DNA from: Gordonia soli NBRC 108243
GTDB lineage: Bacteria > Actinomycetota > Actinomycetes > Mycobacteriales > Mycobacteriaceae
Reading direction: 5' to 3'
Assembly: GCF_000334455.1 (NCBI RefSeq)
Contig: NZ_BANX01000038.1
Span: 1 to 64,000, forward strand
Length of the DNA stretch: 64,000 nucleotides
Every line of letters starts with the position of its first letter. The first letter of the stretch is position 1. A program made the position numbers and the translations under genes. Under the pieces are notes generated by a model. It made no database searches. It saw only the letters and a list, made by a program, of their open reading frames with translations, and had not been told where the DNA came from. This document shows, one piece after another, positions 1 to 8,358 of the stretch.

Positions 1-1382
1 TGGCGCGCCTGGCCTTGGCGGCGGGTGACGTCGACGGCGCCGCCGCGGTCGCCGACCGTCACCTCGAGGGGGCATCCGTCGAGGATGCCGATGTTCCCCC
101 CTGGATCGCCTTGGCCGCCGACATCGCCGGTGTCCGTGGACATCACACCCACGCCGCCGACCTACACCGCTGGCTCGGTCCGACCCGCACCGACGACGCG
201 CTGGGTGCAGTTGCGGCGCTGCTGGGCGTCGGCGACCGGGAGTCGGCGGCAGCGTTCGTCGCGACGGATGCGACGCGACCGCCGATCGGGGTACGCGCAC
301 GCCGAGCGCCGGCCGTCCGTGGCCTGTCGGCATCGCTCGACGATCCGACCGCCGCTCTCGACGACGTCGTCCGCGGGCTGTCGGCGGGTGACGTGCGCAG
401 GCCGGCTCCGGCGACGTATGCGCCGCTGCTGGCCGCCGTCTCCCTCTCGTTGCAGACAGCAACGCCGACCGCACATCTCATGGCATCGACGGTCCGCTCG
501 TCGACCGCCGATCCCACCGAGTCGTGGATCGCCTTGCGCGCAGGTGATCTCGAGACCGCAGGACGTCGGTGCCCGGCTGAGCCGGTCGGTGCGGCCGACC
601 GCTTCCGCACGCTCGCGATCCGACTCGGACTCGCCCGTCGGGCCGGCGATGTCGGCGCGATGACCGCGCTGTGGCTCCAGGCACCGTCGGTGCTCGCCGC
701 CGTCGAGGTCGACCTCTACTCGCTCGCTCATCTCGCCGAATACCGGGTGGTGGCCGCCCGCCTCGGGCAGACCGCGCAGATCGACCGACGGATCGCGGCC
801 GTCGACGAGTTGCTGACCGGTCTCGGTGATCCCGTCGCATGGTCGGCGGACTGGCGGTTCGCCGAGGTGGTGTCCGCGATCGCGGCGCGCGATTCCGGGG
901 CTGCGGCGGTCGGCTGCGAACGACTCTCGCGGCTCGCCACCTCCGCCGGACCTGCGACAGATCTGGCGCGGGCGGCAGAGGTATGGACCCGCATCGCCGA
1001 TGCCCAGCCGGTTCCCACATCAGATGTCGATGCGGCGGTCGATGGCTTGCGACGGGCAGGGCGCGCGTGGGAAGCGGCCCGACTCGCCGGTGAGGCTGCG
1101 CTGCGTTCCGACGACTCACGCACCGCTGCGGCGCTGTTGCACACCGCCCGGGCGGTCGCGGAGGAGCGACGGGATGCGGTCGACACCGCCGGTCCGCTCA
1201 CCGAGCGGGAGGCCGAGGTGGCGCGGGAGTTGTTGGCCGGCTTCACCTATCGCGAGATCGGCGAGCGGCTGTTCATTTCGGCGAAGACCGTCGAGCATCA
1301 CGTGGCGCGCATACGCCGCCGCCTGGATGCCGGGTCGCGGTCCGAATTGTTGTCGGCGCTGCGTGCGGCAGGCTATCGCTGA
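1..1382 (+). CDS. LuxR-family transcriptional regulator (5' truncated)
   Basis: The reading frame is open to the left edge, so the true start lies outside the window; a TTG at 15 has no particular support. The last 60 or so residues form a LuxR/GerE helix-turn-helix, with LTEREAEVARELL followed by YREIGERLFISAKTVEHH and a basic recognition helix ending in RIRRRL. The preceding 390 visible residues are rich in Ala, Arg and Leu and look all-helical, compatible with a large helical sensor region, but I recognise no receiver or ATPase motif. It probably activates or represses genes outside the window. A TetR gene follows 76 bp downstream on the same strand. The target is unknown. Confidence 0.8.
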   Translation, partial: ARLALAAGDVDGAAAVADRHLEGASVEDADVPPWIALAADIAGVRGHHTHAADLHRWLGPTRTDDALGAVAALLGVGDRESAAAFVATDATRPPIGVRARRAPAVRGLSASLDDPTAALDDVVRGLSAGDVRRPAPATYAPLLAAVSLSLQTATPTAHLMASTVRSSTADPTESWIALRAGDLETAGRRCPAEPVGAADRFRTLAIRLGLARRAGDVGAMTALWLQAPSVLAAVEVDLYSLAHLAEYRVVAARLGQTAQIDRRIAAVDELLTGLGDPVAWSADWRFAEVVSAIAARDSGAAAVGCERLSRLATSAGPATDLARAAEVWTRIADAQPVPTSDVDAAVDGLRRAGRAWEAARLAGEAALRSDDSRTAAALLHTARAVAEERRDAVDTAGPLTEREAEVARELLAGFTYREIGERLFISAKTVEHHVARIRRRLDAGSRSELLSALRAAGYR

Positions 1383-1396
1383 CCTACCCCAGCGGA

Positions 1397-1414
1397 ACTT
1401 ACTGTCAGGTAAGT
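1397..1414. promoter_or_regulatory. putative TetR operator, site 1
   Basis: The 18 bp read ACTTAC TGTCAG GTAAGT, with perfect 6-bp inverted arms around a 6-nt centre. The site lies 45 bp before the TetR start. The same arm geometry recurs at 14318-14335 and 22686-22703, which suggests autoregulation and a shared regulon. The link to the TetR protein is inferred from position. Confidence 0.6.
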
Positions 1415-1458
1415 AGTCCGGTAGGATGACTCCTTCAGGACGTGTGTGAGGAGTGTCG

Positions 1459-2085
1459 ATGGCCGGCGGAACAAAGCGGCTGCCCCGTGCGGTACGGGAA
1501 CAGCAGATGCTCGACGCCGCGGTCAAGGTGTTCTCCCAGAACGGCTTCCGCGAGACGTCGATGGACGCGATCGCCGCCGAGGCGGAGATCAGCAAGCCGA
1601 TGCTGTACCTCTACTACGGGTCCAAGGAAGACCTGTTCAGCGCGTGCATCGCCCGCGAGTCAGGGCTGTTCATCGAAGCGATGAGCGTCGGCTTCGACCC
1701 GTCCCTGCGTCAGCGCGACCAGGCCCGGACCGTTGTGAAGGAGTTCCTGCGCTTCGTTGACGAGCATCGGCAGTCCTGGAAGGTCCTCTACCGCGTCGCC
1801 GTCGGGACCCAGAGCTTCGCCCACATCGTCACCGACAGTCGTGCCCAGGTGACCCTGATGGTCGCCGAGCTGATCCGCCAGGGCACCACCGTCGAAGGCG
1901 CCCGCGACATCGACTTCGAGCTGACCGCCGTGGCACTGGTCGGTGCGGGCGAGGCGGTTGCCGACCGTATCTCCGAAGGCGACGTCGACATCGACACCGC
2001 CACCGACCTGCTGCTGGGCATCACCTGGCGCGGCCTGAAGGGCGTCGGCAGTCGGGCTCATGCGGAGGACGTCGACGCGCTCTGA
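1459..2085 (+). CDS. TetR/AcrR-family transcriptional regulator
   Basis: This 208-residue protein has the TetR N-terminal DNA-binding domain at about residues 12-60, with AVKVFSQNGFRETSMDAIA, then AEAEISKPMLYLYYGSKEDL. The C-terminal ligand domain is all-helical. I chose ATG 1459 because GGAG at 1450-1453 sits 5 nt upstream; a GTG at 1453 would overlap that ribosome site. In M. tuberculosis a TetR gene (Rv0238) lies just before Rv0241c-Rv0244c, the counterparts of the fatty-acid genes at 12-22.6 kb here, so this may be the same regulator separated from its neighbours by an insertion. A palindrome at 1397-1414 is its likely own operator. Family certain; ligand unknown, an acyl-CoA being a guess. 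Confidence 0.88.
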   Translation: MAGGTKRLPRAVREQQMLDAAVKVFSQNGFRETSMDAIAAEAEISKPMLYLYYGSKEDLFSACIARESGLFIEAMSVGFDPSLRQRDQARTVVKEFLRFVDEHRQSWKVLYRVAVGTQSFAHIVTDSRAQVTLMVAELIRQGTTVEGARDIDFELTAVALVGAGEAVADRISEGDVDIDTATDLLLGITWRGLKGVGSRAHAEDVDAL

Positions 2086-2116
2086 TCTGTGGAGTGTGCG
2101 TGCTGGTTCGAGGTCG

Positions 2117-2187
2117 ACCACAATCTGCCGTCCAGCGTCTGGTGGTGTGCGATATCCCCGCGGCTCGTCGCTCGGCGGCAGATTGGG
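2117..2187 (+). repeat. intergenic palindromic repeat A, copy 1
   Basis: The ends are inverted: ACCACAATCTGCCG at the left, CGGCGGCAGATTGGG at the right. The core is GTGCGATATCCCCGCGG. It lies between the convergent TetR and LysR genes. Plus orientation is defined by the GCRATATCC core. Confidence 0.8.
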
Positions 2188-2225
2188 CTAGATCCGGACG
2201 CGGCGGCTCCCGCGCGGTCCCGAAA

Positions 2226-2293
2226 ACTGCCCATGTTCGTCTTGAATCTGTCCACGAGGTGCCCGCGGTTGCCAATGCGGTCGTGACCCTGCC
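2226..2293 (+). repeat. spacer module B, copy 1
   Basis: This segment between repeat A copies 1 and 2 carries CTGTCCACGAGGTG, then CCAATGCGGTCG at 2272-2283. Related sequence recurs at 2435, 11607 and 31294, always between two plus-oriented A copies. It has no coding potential that I can support. Confidence 0.6.
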
Positions 2294-2325
2294 CTGAGGT
2301 CTGGTCGCGCTCTGCCCGCGGCCGC

Positions 2326-2399
2326 GACCACAATCTGCCGCCCAGCGCTCGGCCGCGTGCGATATCCCCGCGGCGCCTCGCTCAGCGGCAGATTGTGGC
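2326..2399 (+). repeat. intergenic palindromic repeat A, copy 2
   Basis: Left end GACCACAATCTGCCG and right end CGGCAGATTGTGGC are nearly exact inverted repeats. The core is GTGCGATATCCCCGCGG. It starts 209 bp after copy 1. Confidence 0.82.
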
Positions 2400-2434
2400 T
2401 AGATCCTGCTAGGGGCGGCCCGGCCTGCCCTGAG

Positions 2435-2525
2435 GTCTGCCCGGGTTGGTCCGATTGCTGTCCACGGGGTGCTCGCGGATGCCGATGCGGTCGCGATCCT
2501 GCCGTGCTGGGTGGTTTTCGGGATT
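2435..2525 (+). repeat. spacer module B, copy 2
   Basis: It contains CTGTCCACGGGGTGCTCGCG and GATGCGGTCGCGATCCTGC, and ends in GGTGGTTTTCGGGAT. It closely matches the module at 11607-11698, including the end. Confidence 0.7.
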
Positions 2526-2580
2526 TGGCGGGCAGATTCGGCCGGCCCCGACCCGCGCCGGCCCCGGGGCCCGCGCCGCT

Positions 2581-2656
2581 GTCCAAATCTGCCGTCCAGC
2601 GCTCCACCGCGTGCAATATCCACGTGGCTCCCCGCTGGGCGGCAGTTTTTTGTCAC
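2581..2656 (+). repeat. intergenic palindromic repeat A, copy 3
   Basis: Left end GTCCAAATCTGCCG, core GTGCAATATCCACGTGG, right end GGCGGCAGTTTTTTGTCAC. The T-run after the right arm resembles a terminator tail. The remainder to 2787 is GC-rich and I see nothing else in it. Confidence 0.78.
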
Positions 2657-2787
2657 CGGACCGGACGGGACCGGGCCGGGCCGCGCCGGCCGCCGATGAC
2701 GGCCGGGCCGGGTCCCGAAGCCGCGCCTCGGAGATACCTGGGCCCGAGTGCACCCGCGCTCCCCGGAACCGGAAGCACCCAACCCGG

Positions 2788-3684
2788 TCAGCTCCCCCTC
2801 AACTCCTCGACCACGAGGTTCCGGATGGCGAGCACCGGTGGCTCGGTCTCGCTGGATCGCCACGTCAGGAACAGTTCGACAGGCCGTGCCTCGATGCCGT
2901 CGACCTCCTTCAGCACCACCCCGCGCACGGCCATCGCGGCCGCCGCAGCGGGCACCAGTGCGAGCCCCAACCCGGCCTTCACCAGCGCCAGGATGGTGTG
3001 GACCTGGCTGATGTGTTGCACGTACCTCGGCGCGATCCCGGCGTCGCGGAAGATGCTGACCAGCAGTTCGTAGAAATATCTGGCCTCGGCGGGCGAGTAC
3101 ATCACCAGCGCCTCGTCGTCCAGGTCGCCGATGTTCGGTGTCGCCGACGGCGACGCCAGCGGGTGCGCTTCGGGGACGGCCAGGATGAGTGGTTCGCGTT
3201 GTACCAGTACGGCTTCGAAGGCCCCGGCGGGCACAGGTGGTCGGAGTAGGCCGAGATCCAGTCCCCCCGAACGCAATTCTTCCAACTGGCTACCCGATAC
3301 CCGTTCGCGCAACACGAGGTCTATGCCGGGCAACCGGTTGCGTGCCGCACCGACCACCGAGTCGAGGACGGAGTGCGCCGACGATCCGGTGAAACCGAGT
3401 GTGACGCTGCCACTCTCACCGACCAGTGCGCGTCGGACCGACAGCGCGGCCTGGTCGCTGAGTCCGAGGATTCGACGTGCATCCCCGAGTAATGCCCGAC
3501 CGGCGGGGGTGAGGGTCACCCCTCGGCCGGCGCGATCGAACAGGTCGACACCCAGTTCGCGCTCGAGGCTCTGGATGCGGCGCGACAGGGGTGGCTGCGT
3601 GATGGAGAGTCGATCGGCCGCACGCCCGTAGTGCAGCGTCTCGGCGACCGCGACGAAGCTCTCCAGTTGACTCAGGGTGAACAC
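2788..3684 (-). CDS. LysR-family transcriptional regulator
   Basis: This 298-residue protein has a typical LysR layout: a winged helix-turn-helix at residues 1-60 with FVAVAETLHYGRAADRLSI and TQPPLSRRIQSLERELGV, then a substrate-binding domain at about 90-290 of the CbnR/BenM type. The start is GTG 3684. It is divergent from the kdgD-type gene at 3789 with 104 bp between, the usual arrangement for a LysR protein that controls the facing operon in response to a pathway intermediate. Its 3' end faces the repeat A cluster. The inducer cannot be read; a keto-acid intermediate of the adjacent pathway is a reasonable guess. Confidence 0.9.
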   Translation of the reverse strand: MFTLSQLESFVAVAETLHYGRAADRLSITQPPLSRRIQSLERELGVDLFDRAGRGVTLTPAGRALLGDARRILGLSDQAALSVRRALVGESGSVTLGFTGSSAHSVLDSVVGAARNRLPGIDLVLRERVSGSQLEELRSGGLDLGLLRPPVPAGAFEAVLVQREPLILAVPEAHPLASPSATPNIGDLDDEALVMYSPAEARYFYELLVSIFRDAGIAPRYVQHISQVHTILALVKAGLGLALVPAAAAAMAVRGVVLKEVDGIEARPVELFLTWRSSETEPPVLAIRNLVVEELRGS

Positions 3685-3788
3685 GGATACCGATTATGCA
3701 TAGGTCGATGCGAAAATGGCGTTGGACGCGCATCAGTCGGTGTTCGTAGTGTGATCCCAGTCGCACAACACACCTCAAGGAGGCCCAC
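3685..3788. promoter_or_regulatory. divergent promoter region between LysR gene and catabolic operon
   Basis: It contains GATGCG at 3707-3712 and CGCATC at 3729-3734, an inverted pair separated by 16 nt, and the palindrome TATGCATA. These are candidate LysR binding sequences. TCAAGGAGG ahead of ATG 3789 is a strong ribosome-binding site. Confidence 0.45.
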
Positions 3789-4736
3789 GTGACATCGTTC
3801 GCACCGGCCGACCTGGCCGTCCGTCTCGGCTCGGGTCTGCTGTCCTTCCCGGTCTCGCACTTCACCGCGGACCTCACCGTCGACGAGGCCGCGTACCGGG
3901 ACAACATCGCGCGGCTGGCCGGGCATCCGGTCGCCGGACTGTTCGCTGCGGGTGGCACGGGTGAGTTCTTCTCGCTCACCGGCGCCGAGATCGGGACCCT
4001 GGTCCGCGCCGCGGTCACCAGTTCGCCGGCGGACACCCCGGTGCTCGCGCCCGCGGGTCTCGGCACCAAGCAGGCGATCGAGATGGCTCGCGATGCCCAG
4101 GACGCCGGTGCCGACGGCATCTTGCTCTTCCCGCCCTACCTCACGGAGGCCTCCGCAGACGGACTCCGGGACTACGTGATCGCGGTCTGTGAGAGCACCG
4201 ACCTCGGCGTCATCGTCTACAACCGCGCCAATGCCATCTATCGCGCCGACGCACTCGTCGAGATCGCCGACCGCTGCCCCAACTTCATCGGTTTCAAGGA
4301 CGGCGCCGGCGACCTGGAAGCCATCACCCGAATCCACAGTGCCCTCGGTGACCGACTCGTCTACATCGGCGGACTGCCGACCGCGGAACTGTTCGCGCTC
4401 CCGTACCTCGAACTGGGCGTGACCACCTACAGTTCTGCGATCTTCAACTTCCTGCCCGACTTCGCCCTCACCTTCTACGGCGCGGTCCGCGGTCGTGACA
4501 CGGCCACCGTGCAGCGCCTGCTCGACGAGGTCGTCCTGCCCTACGCATCGATCCGTGATCGCAAGGCCGGGTACGCGGTCAGCATCGTGAAAGCCGGGAT
4601 GCGCCTGACCGGACATCCAGCCGGGCCGGTGCGTCCACCGCTGACCGATCTCGACGAGACCGAGGAGGCCATGCTGGCGGAGGTCGTCGCGACCGCCGCC
4701 CGGCTGACCCCGGCGCTGGCGACCGCCGGCCACTGA
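3789..4736 (+). CDS. kdgD: 5-dehydro-4-deoxyglucarate dehydratase (KdgD-type, DHDPS superfamily)
   Basis: The family converts 5-keto-4-deoxy-D-glucarate to 2,5-dioxopentanoate (ketoglutarate semialdehyde) with loss of water and CO2. The 315-residue protein has the DapA/NanA TIM barrel: FAAGGTGEFFSLT near 52-64, Tyr144 in VIVYNR and the Schiff-base Lys170 in GFKDG. The long KdgD-type C-terminus (YLELGVTTYSSAIFNFLP, SIVKAGMR) separates it from plain dihydrodipicolinate synthases. It is first in a plus-strand operon, 11 bp before the dehydrogenase that would oxidise its product. No glucarate or galactarate dehydratase is present, so the upstream substrate is open; hydroxypyrroline-carboxylate deamination, a related DHDPS-family reaction with the same product, is an alternative. 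Confidence 0.85.
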   Translation: MTSFAPADLAVRLGSGLLSFPVSHFTADLTVDEAAYRDNIARLAGHPVAGLFAAGGTGEFFSLTGAEIGTLVRAAVTSSPADTPVLAPAGLGTKQAIEMARDAQDAGADGILLFPPYLTEASADGLRDYVIAVCESTDLGVIVYNRANAIYRADALVEIADRCPNFIGFKDGAGDLEAITRIHSALGDRLVYIGGLPTAELFALPYLELGVTTYSSAIFNFLPDFALTFYGAVRGRDTATVQRLLDEVVLPYASIRDRKAGYAVSIVKAGMRLTGHPAGPVRPPLTDLDETEEAMLAEVVATAARLTPALATAGH

Positions 4737-4747
4737 GAGGAGTGACC

Positions 4748-6397
4748 ATGACGACGACGGAACTGGCCGATGGTGTCGACCTCGGTACCGCGGAGACGCC
4801 GACCGGCGTGATGATCGTCGACGGCGGTGAGCTCGTCGGTGATGGTGACGCACTGTATTCGGCGGATCCCGTCAGCGGCGAGCGCGTGAAACCGGGATAT
4901 CCGTCGGCGTCACCAGAGCAGGTCGCCGACGTGTGCGCCCAGGCCGCAGCCGCCTTCGCGGAGTATCGGTCCGCGCCGGCCGAGCGACGCGCCGGCTTCC
5001 TCGATGCGATCGCCGACCGTCTCGACGATGCCCGCGATGCGTTGGTGGACCGTGCGCATCGCGAGACGGCCCTGCCCCGACCTCGTCTCACCGGCGAGGT
5101 CGGTCGGACCAGCGGGCAGTTGCGTCTCTTCGCTTCCGAACTGCGGGCAGGGTTCTGGCAGGGGGCACGCGTCGATCCGGCGATCCCGGATCGCGCACCT
5201 GCCCCGCGGTCGGACATCCGGCAGCGGCGGATCGGCATCGGGCCGGTCGCCGTCTTCGGGGCGAGCAACTTCCCGCTGGCCTTCTCGACCGCCGGCGGTG
5301 ACACGGCGTCTGCTCTGGCAGCAGGATGTCCTGTGGTCGTGAAGGCGCACCCTGCGCACCTGGGTACCGCCGAACTTGTCGGCCGGGCGGTTGCGGCCGC
5401 GGCCGCGTCGACGGGTATGCCGCGCGGTGTCTTCGCCCAGATCGTCGGCGGCGTCGACGTCGGTCAGGCACTGGTCGGGGACCCGCACATCCGAGCCGTC
5501 GGATTCACCGGCTCCCGTCGGGGCGGCCTCGCCCTCGCCGCGACGGCGGCGGCACGTGGTGTGCCCATCCCGGTCTACGCCGAGATGAGCAGCATCAACC
5601 CGGTGGTTCTTCTACCGAACACGCTGGCGGCCGACGGCGCCCGACTCGGCACCGAGTTCGCCGCCTCAATGACCCTGGGTGCGGGGCAGTTCTGCACCAA
5701 CCCCGGTCTGGTCATCGCCGTCGACGGGCCGGGTCTCGACGAGTTCGTGGCCGCAGCCACCGACGCCGTCGCAGGCGACGAGGGCGCCACGATGCTCACC
5801 ACCGGGATCGCCGATGCGTATCGAGCGGGCGGTGACGAGCTCGCGGCCCGGGCCGGCGTCGTCCAACTCGCCGTCGGGACGGCACCGGCGACCGCGGCGG
5901 GCGCAGCCGCCCGACTCTTCCGAGTGGACGCCGACCGATTCGCGGCCGACCCCGGGCTCCAGTCCGAGGTCTTCGGAGCCACCTCCCTGCTGGTGGTCTG
6001 CCCCGATCTCGACCGACTGCGTGCGACCCTCGACGTGCTCGAGGGACAGCTGACCGCGACGGTCCACGCGTCGCCGGAGGATCATGGGATCGTCGGGCGC
6101 CTGCTACCCGCGCTCGAGGACATCGCCGGGCGCCTGATCGTCAACGGCTGGCCCACCGGTGTGGAGGTCGGCCACGCCATCGTGCACGGTGGTCCCTTCC
6201 CGGCGACCACCGACACCCGTTCGACGTCGGTGGGCAGCGCAGCCATCGAGAGATTCCTGCGGCCGGTCGCGTATCAGGACGTCCCCGCAGAGTTGTTGCC
6301 CACGGACATCTCCGACCCGGCCCCCGCCGGCATCCACCGACGACTCGACGGGCGAACCACCGAGCCCGCGTCTGAAGGCAAGGAAGAACAGGCATGA
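4748..6397 (+). CDS. 2,5-dioxovalerate (alpha-ketoglutarate semialdehyde) dehydrogenase, NADP-type ALDH
   Basis: This 549-residue aldehyde dehydrogenase would oxidise the KdgD product to 2-oxoglutarate for the TCA cycle. Visible ALDH features are the cofactor region FGASNFPLAFS near 170-180, VKAHPAH near 198, the general base Glu279 in VYAEMSS and nucleophile Cys316 in GAGQFCTNPG. The FCTNPG form and FPLAFSTAGGD are typical of the ketoglutarate-semialdehyde branch. ATG 4748 was chosen over GTG 4742 because GGAG at 4739-4742 would overlap the latter. The stop overlaps the next gene's start by 4 nt, so it is translationally coupled to the ABC permease. Confidence 0.87.
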   Translation: MTTTELADGVDLGTAETPTGVMIVDGGELVGDGDALYSADPVSGERVKPGYPSASPEQVADVCAQAAAAFAEYRSAPAERRAGFLDAIADRLDDARDALVDRAHRETALPRPRLTGEVGRTSGQLRLFASELRAGFWQGARVDPAIPDRAPAPRSDIRQRRIGIGPVAVFGASNFPLAFSTAGGDTASALAAGCPVVVKAHPAHLGTAELVGRAVAAAAASTGMPRGVFAQIVGGVDVGQALVGDPHIRAVGFTGSRRGGLALAATAAARGVPIPVYAEMSSINPVVLLPNTLAADGARLGTEFAASMTLGAGQFCTNPGLVIAVDGPGLDEFVAAATDAVAGDEGATMLTTGIADAYRAGGDELAARAGVVQLAVGTAPATAAGAAARLFRVDADRFAADPGLQSEVFGATSLLVVCPDLDRLRATLDVLEGQLTATVHASPEDHGIVGRLLPALEDIAGRLIVNGWPTGVEVGHAIVHGGPFPATTDTRSTSVGSAAIERFLRPVAYQDVPAELLPTDISDPAPAGIHRRLDGRTTEPASEGKEEQA

Positions 6398-7260
6398 CCG
6401 CTCCGAAGCTCACCTCTCGACCGCCGGCCGCATCGGGTGCGCCGTCGACCACCCGGTCAGGAACCGACCGACCAGACAGCGCCCGACGACGCCCCCGGTT
6501 CCACCGCGACTCCGCGATCACCGGCGTCAAGGCGCTGCTCGGGGTGCTCGGCCTGCTGGCACTCTGGCAGATCGCGGTATGGGTTCTGCGACCCGCCGAG
6601 TACATCCTGGTCGGTCCGCTCGACGCCTTCGACGAGTTGTTCACCCGACCTGAGTACTACGCCACCAACGCCTGGATCACGATCGGCGAGGCCCTGGCCG
6701 GGTTCGTCGGCGGAACCGTGCTCGGTGTCGTGTTCGGCGCACTCCTGCACTACTCGCCGACCGTGCGCAGCTTCCTCTATCCAGCGCTGGTCGCGATCGA
6801 TACGATCCCGAAAGTCGCACTGGCGCCGCTGTTCATCGTGTGGTTCGGATTCGGGTTCGAGTCGAAGGCGTTCGTGGCCATGGCCATCGCGTTCTTCCCG
6901 CTGGTGATCAACACCTTCGACGGCCTCGGTTCGGTGCCGCACGAGCTCAAGGAGTTGGCGCGCATCAACAAGGCGTCGACCTGGAAGCGTCTCACCAAGA
7001 TCGAGTTCATCTACGCCTTGCCGTCGATCTTCTCGGGCGCCAAGATCTCCATCTCGTTGGCTGTCGGAGGTGCGGTGGTCGGTGAGTTCATCGCCGGCTC
7101 CAAGGGGCTCGGTTACGTGATCATGCTCGCCAACAGTCAGGTCGACCTGGCCTCGATGTTCGCCGCGTTCATGGTCCTCGCCGCCATCGCCCTCGTGCTG
7201 TTCTTCATCGTCGACCTCGCCGGCAAGAAGCTCATGCCGTGGAAATCGCACACGAAGTGA
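6394..7260 (+). CDS. ABC transporter permease, NitT/TauT (SsuC/TauC) type
   Basis: This 288-residue inner-membrane protein has a polar Pro/Arg-rich N-terminus of about 45 residues followed by six predicted membrane segments. The binding-protein-dependent permease signature lies near 185-200, with ELARINKASTWKRLTKIEF, the loop that docks on the ATPase. The nearest family is the nitrate/sulfonate/taurine importers, whose substrates also include thiamine precursors and other small anions. It starts inside the dehydrogenase stop (ATGA), and the binding protein follows 10 bp later. The substrate is probably the compound degraded by the operon. Confidence 0.88.
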   Translation: MTAPKLTSRPPAASGAPSTTRSGTDRPDSARRRPRFHRDSAITGVKALLGVLGLLALWQIAVWVLRPAEYILVGPLDAFDELFTRPEYYATNAWITIGEALAGFVGGTVLGVVFGALLHYSPTVRSFLYPALVAIDTIPKVALAPLFIVWFGFGFESKAFVAMAIAFFPLVINTFDGLGSVPHELKELARINKASTWKRLTKIEFIYALPSIFSGAKISISLAVGGAVVGEFIAGSKGLGYVIMLANSQVDLASMFAAFMVLAAIALVLFFIVDLAGKKLMPWKSHTK

Positions 7261-7270
7261 GGTGCCGAAC

Positions 7271-8296
7271 ATGATGAGACGAATCCACCGGTGGGGTGCG
7301 GCCATCGCCGCAGCCATCCTGCTCCCGACGCTCGCCGCTTGCGGCACAGGCAATTCCGAGAACGCGATGTCACTCATGGTCGACGTCGGCTACTTGCCCA
7401 AGCATGCACCGTTCTTCGCTGCGGTCGATCGCGGCTTCTTCGCCCAGGAGGGGCTCGACGTCACCGTCATGCCGGGCTCGGGATCGGGCAACACCATCAC
7501 CGCGGTCGACACCGGGAAGGTCGATGCCGGTTGGGCCGACTTCGGCGTGACGATCCTCAGTCAGGGGCGGGGCGCCAAGATCAAACAGGTCGACCTCCTC
7601 CAGGCGCGATCCGCCTACGCGGTCGTCGGCACCGACGACGGACGCATCCACGGTTGGGGCGACCTGAAGGGCAAGACCGTCGCCACCGAGGGGGCAGGCG
7701 CGATGACCGCTATGTGGCCGTACGCGATGCGCAAACTCGGCCTGACCGAACGGGATGTCACCGTCGTCCACGCGACCAGCAGTGCCAAGATCCCCGGACT
7801 CGTGGCCGAACAGTGGGACGCCAACCTCGCGATGTCGGTCTCCGACGGCCCTGCGGTGGACGCGGTCGGCAAGAAGCCGGTGATCCTGAAGTGGTCCGAC
7901 ATCGGGATCGACCTGTACGGCAACGGGATCATCTTCTCCGAAGAGCAGCTGACGAACCGACCCGACCGCGTCAAGCGGTTCAATCGTGCGATGCAGCGGG
8001 CCTACCTGTGGTCCTGTGAGCATCCTGCCGACGCCGCCGAGTCCTTCCACCGGGAGGTGCAGGGCTACGAGACCCGGACCGTGGAACTGGCGCTGAGTGA
8101 ACAGTGCGCCCTCAACTTCCGCGTCGGTCGTGAAGGAGATCCTTACGGGCACATGACCGATGACGAGGTCGTCACGATGATCGACGTCGCCCATGAATTC
8201 CTGGGTCTCGACCGTTCGAGCACCGTGCGGCCCGACCAGGTCTACAGCAACGACTATCTCGATGACGTGCCGCCCCACGGCATCCAGGCACCCTGA
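7271..8296 (+). CDS. ABC transporter substrate-binding lipoprotein, NMT1/THI5-like
   Basis: The protein starts with a short basic region and hydrophobic stretch ending in the lipobox LAAC (Cys about residue 23), so it is exported and lipid-anchored. The mature part is an NMT1/THI5-like periplasmic binding fold: DVGYLPKHAPFFAAVDRGFF, then EGLDVTVMPGSGSGNT and VDAGWADFGV. I chose ATG 7271 (GAGGT 7 nt upstream) over a GTG at 7262. It sits between its permease and ATPase genes. Ligands of the family range from nitrate and sulfonates to pyrimidines, and the sequence does not reveal which applies. Confidence 0.87.
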   Translation: MMRRIHRWGAAIAAAILLPTLAACGTGNSENAMSLMVDVGYLPKHAPFFAAVDRGFFAQEGLDVTVMPGSGSGNTITAVDTGKVDAGWADFGVTILSQGRGAKIKQVDLLQARSAYAVVGTDDGRIHGWGDLKGKTVATEGAGAMTAMWPYAMRKLGLTERDVTVVHATSSAKIPGLVAEQWDANLAMSVSDGPAVDAVGKKPVILKWSDIGIDLYGNGIIFSEEQLTNRPDRVKRFNRAMQRAYLWSCEHPADAAESFHREVQGYETRTVELALSEQCALNFRVGREGDPYGHMTDDEVVTMIDVAHEFLGLDRSSTVRPDQVYSNDYLDDVPPHGIQAP

Positions 8297-8358
8297 CCAT
8301 CCAACTATGGCCATCCAACCGTGACCATCCACCACCGAACTCGTGAACGGCTCACCCC

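Noticed and set aside
2357..3249. Several long frames running through the repeat A/B clusters
   Set aside because: They change frame with each repeat copy, show no domains, and overlap the LysR gene on the opposite strand.
8295..8333. Three CCATCCA repeats before the ABC ATPase gene
   Set aside because: Short and imperfect; they overlap the previous stop codon and I see no clear role.
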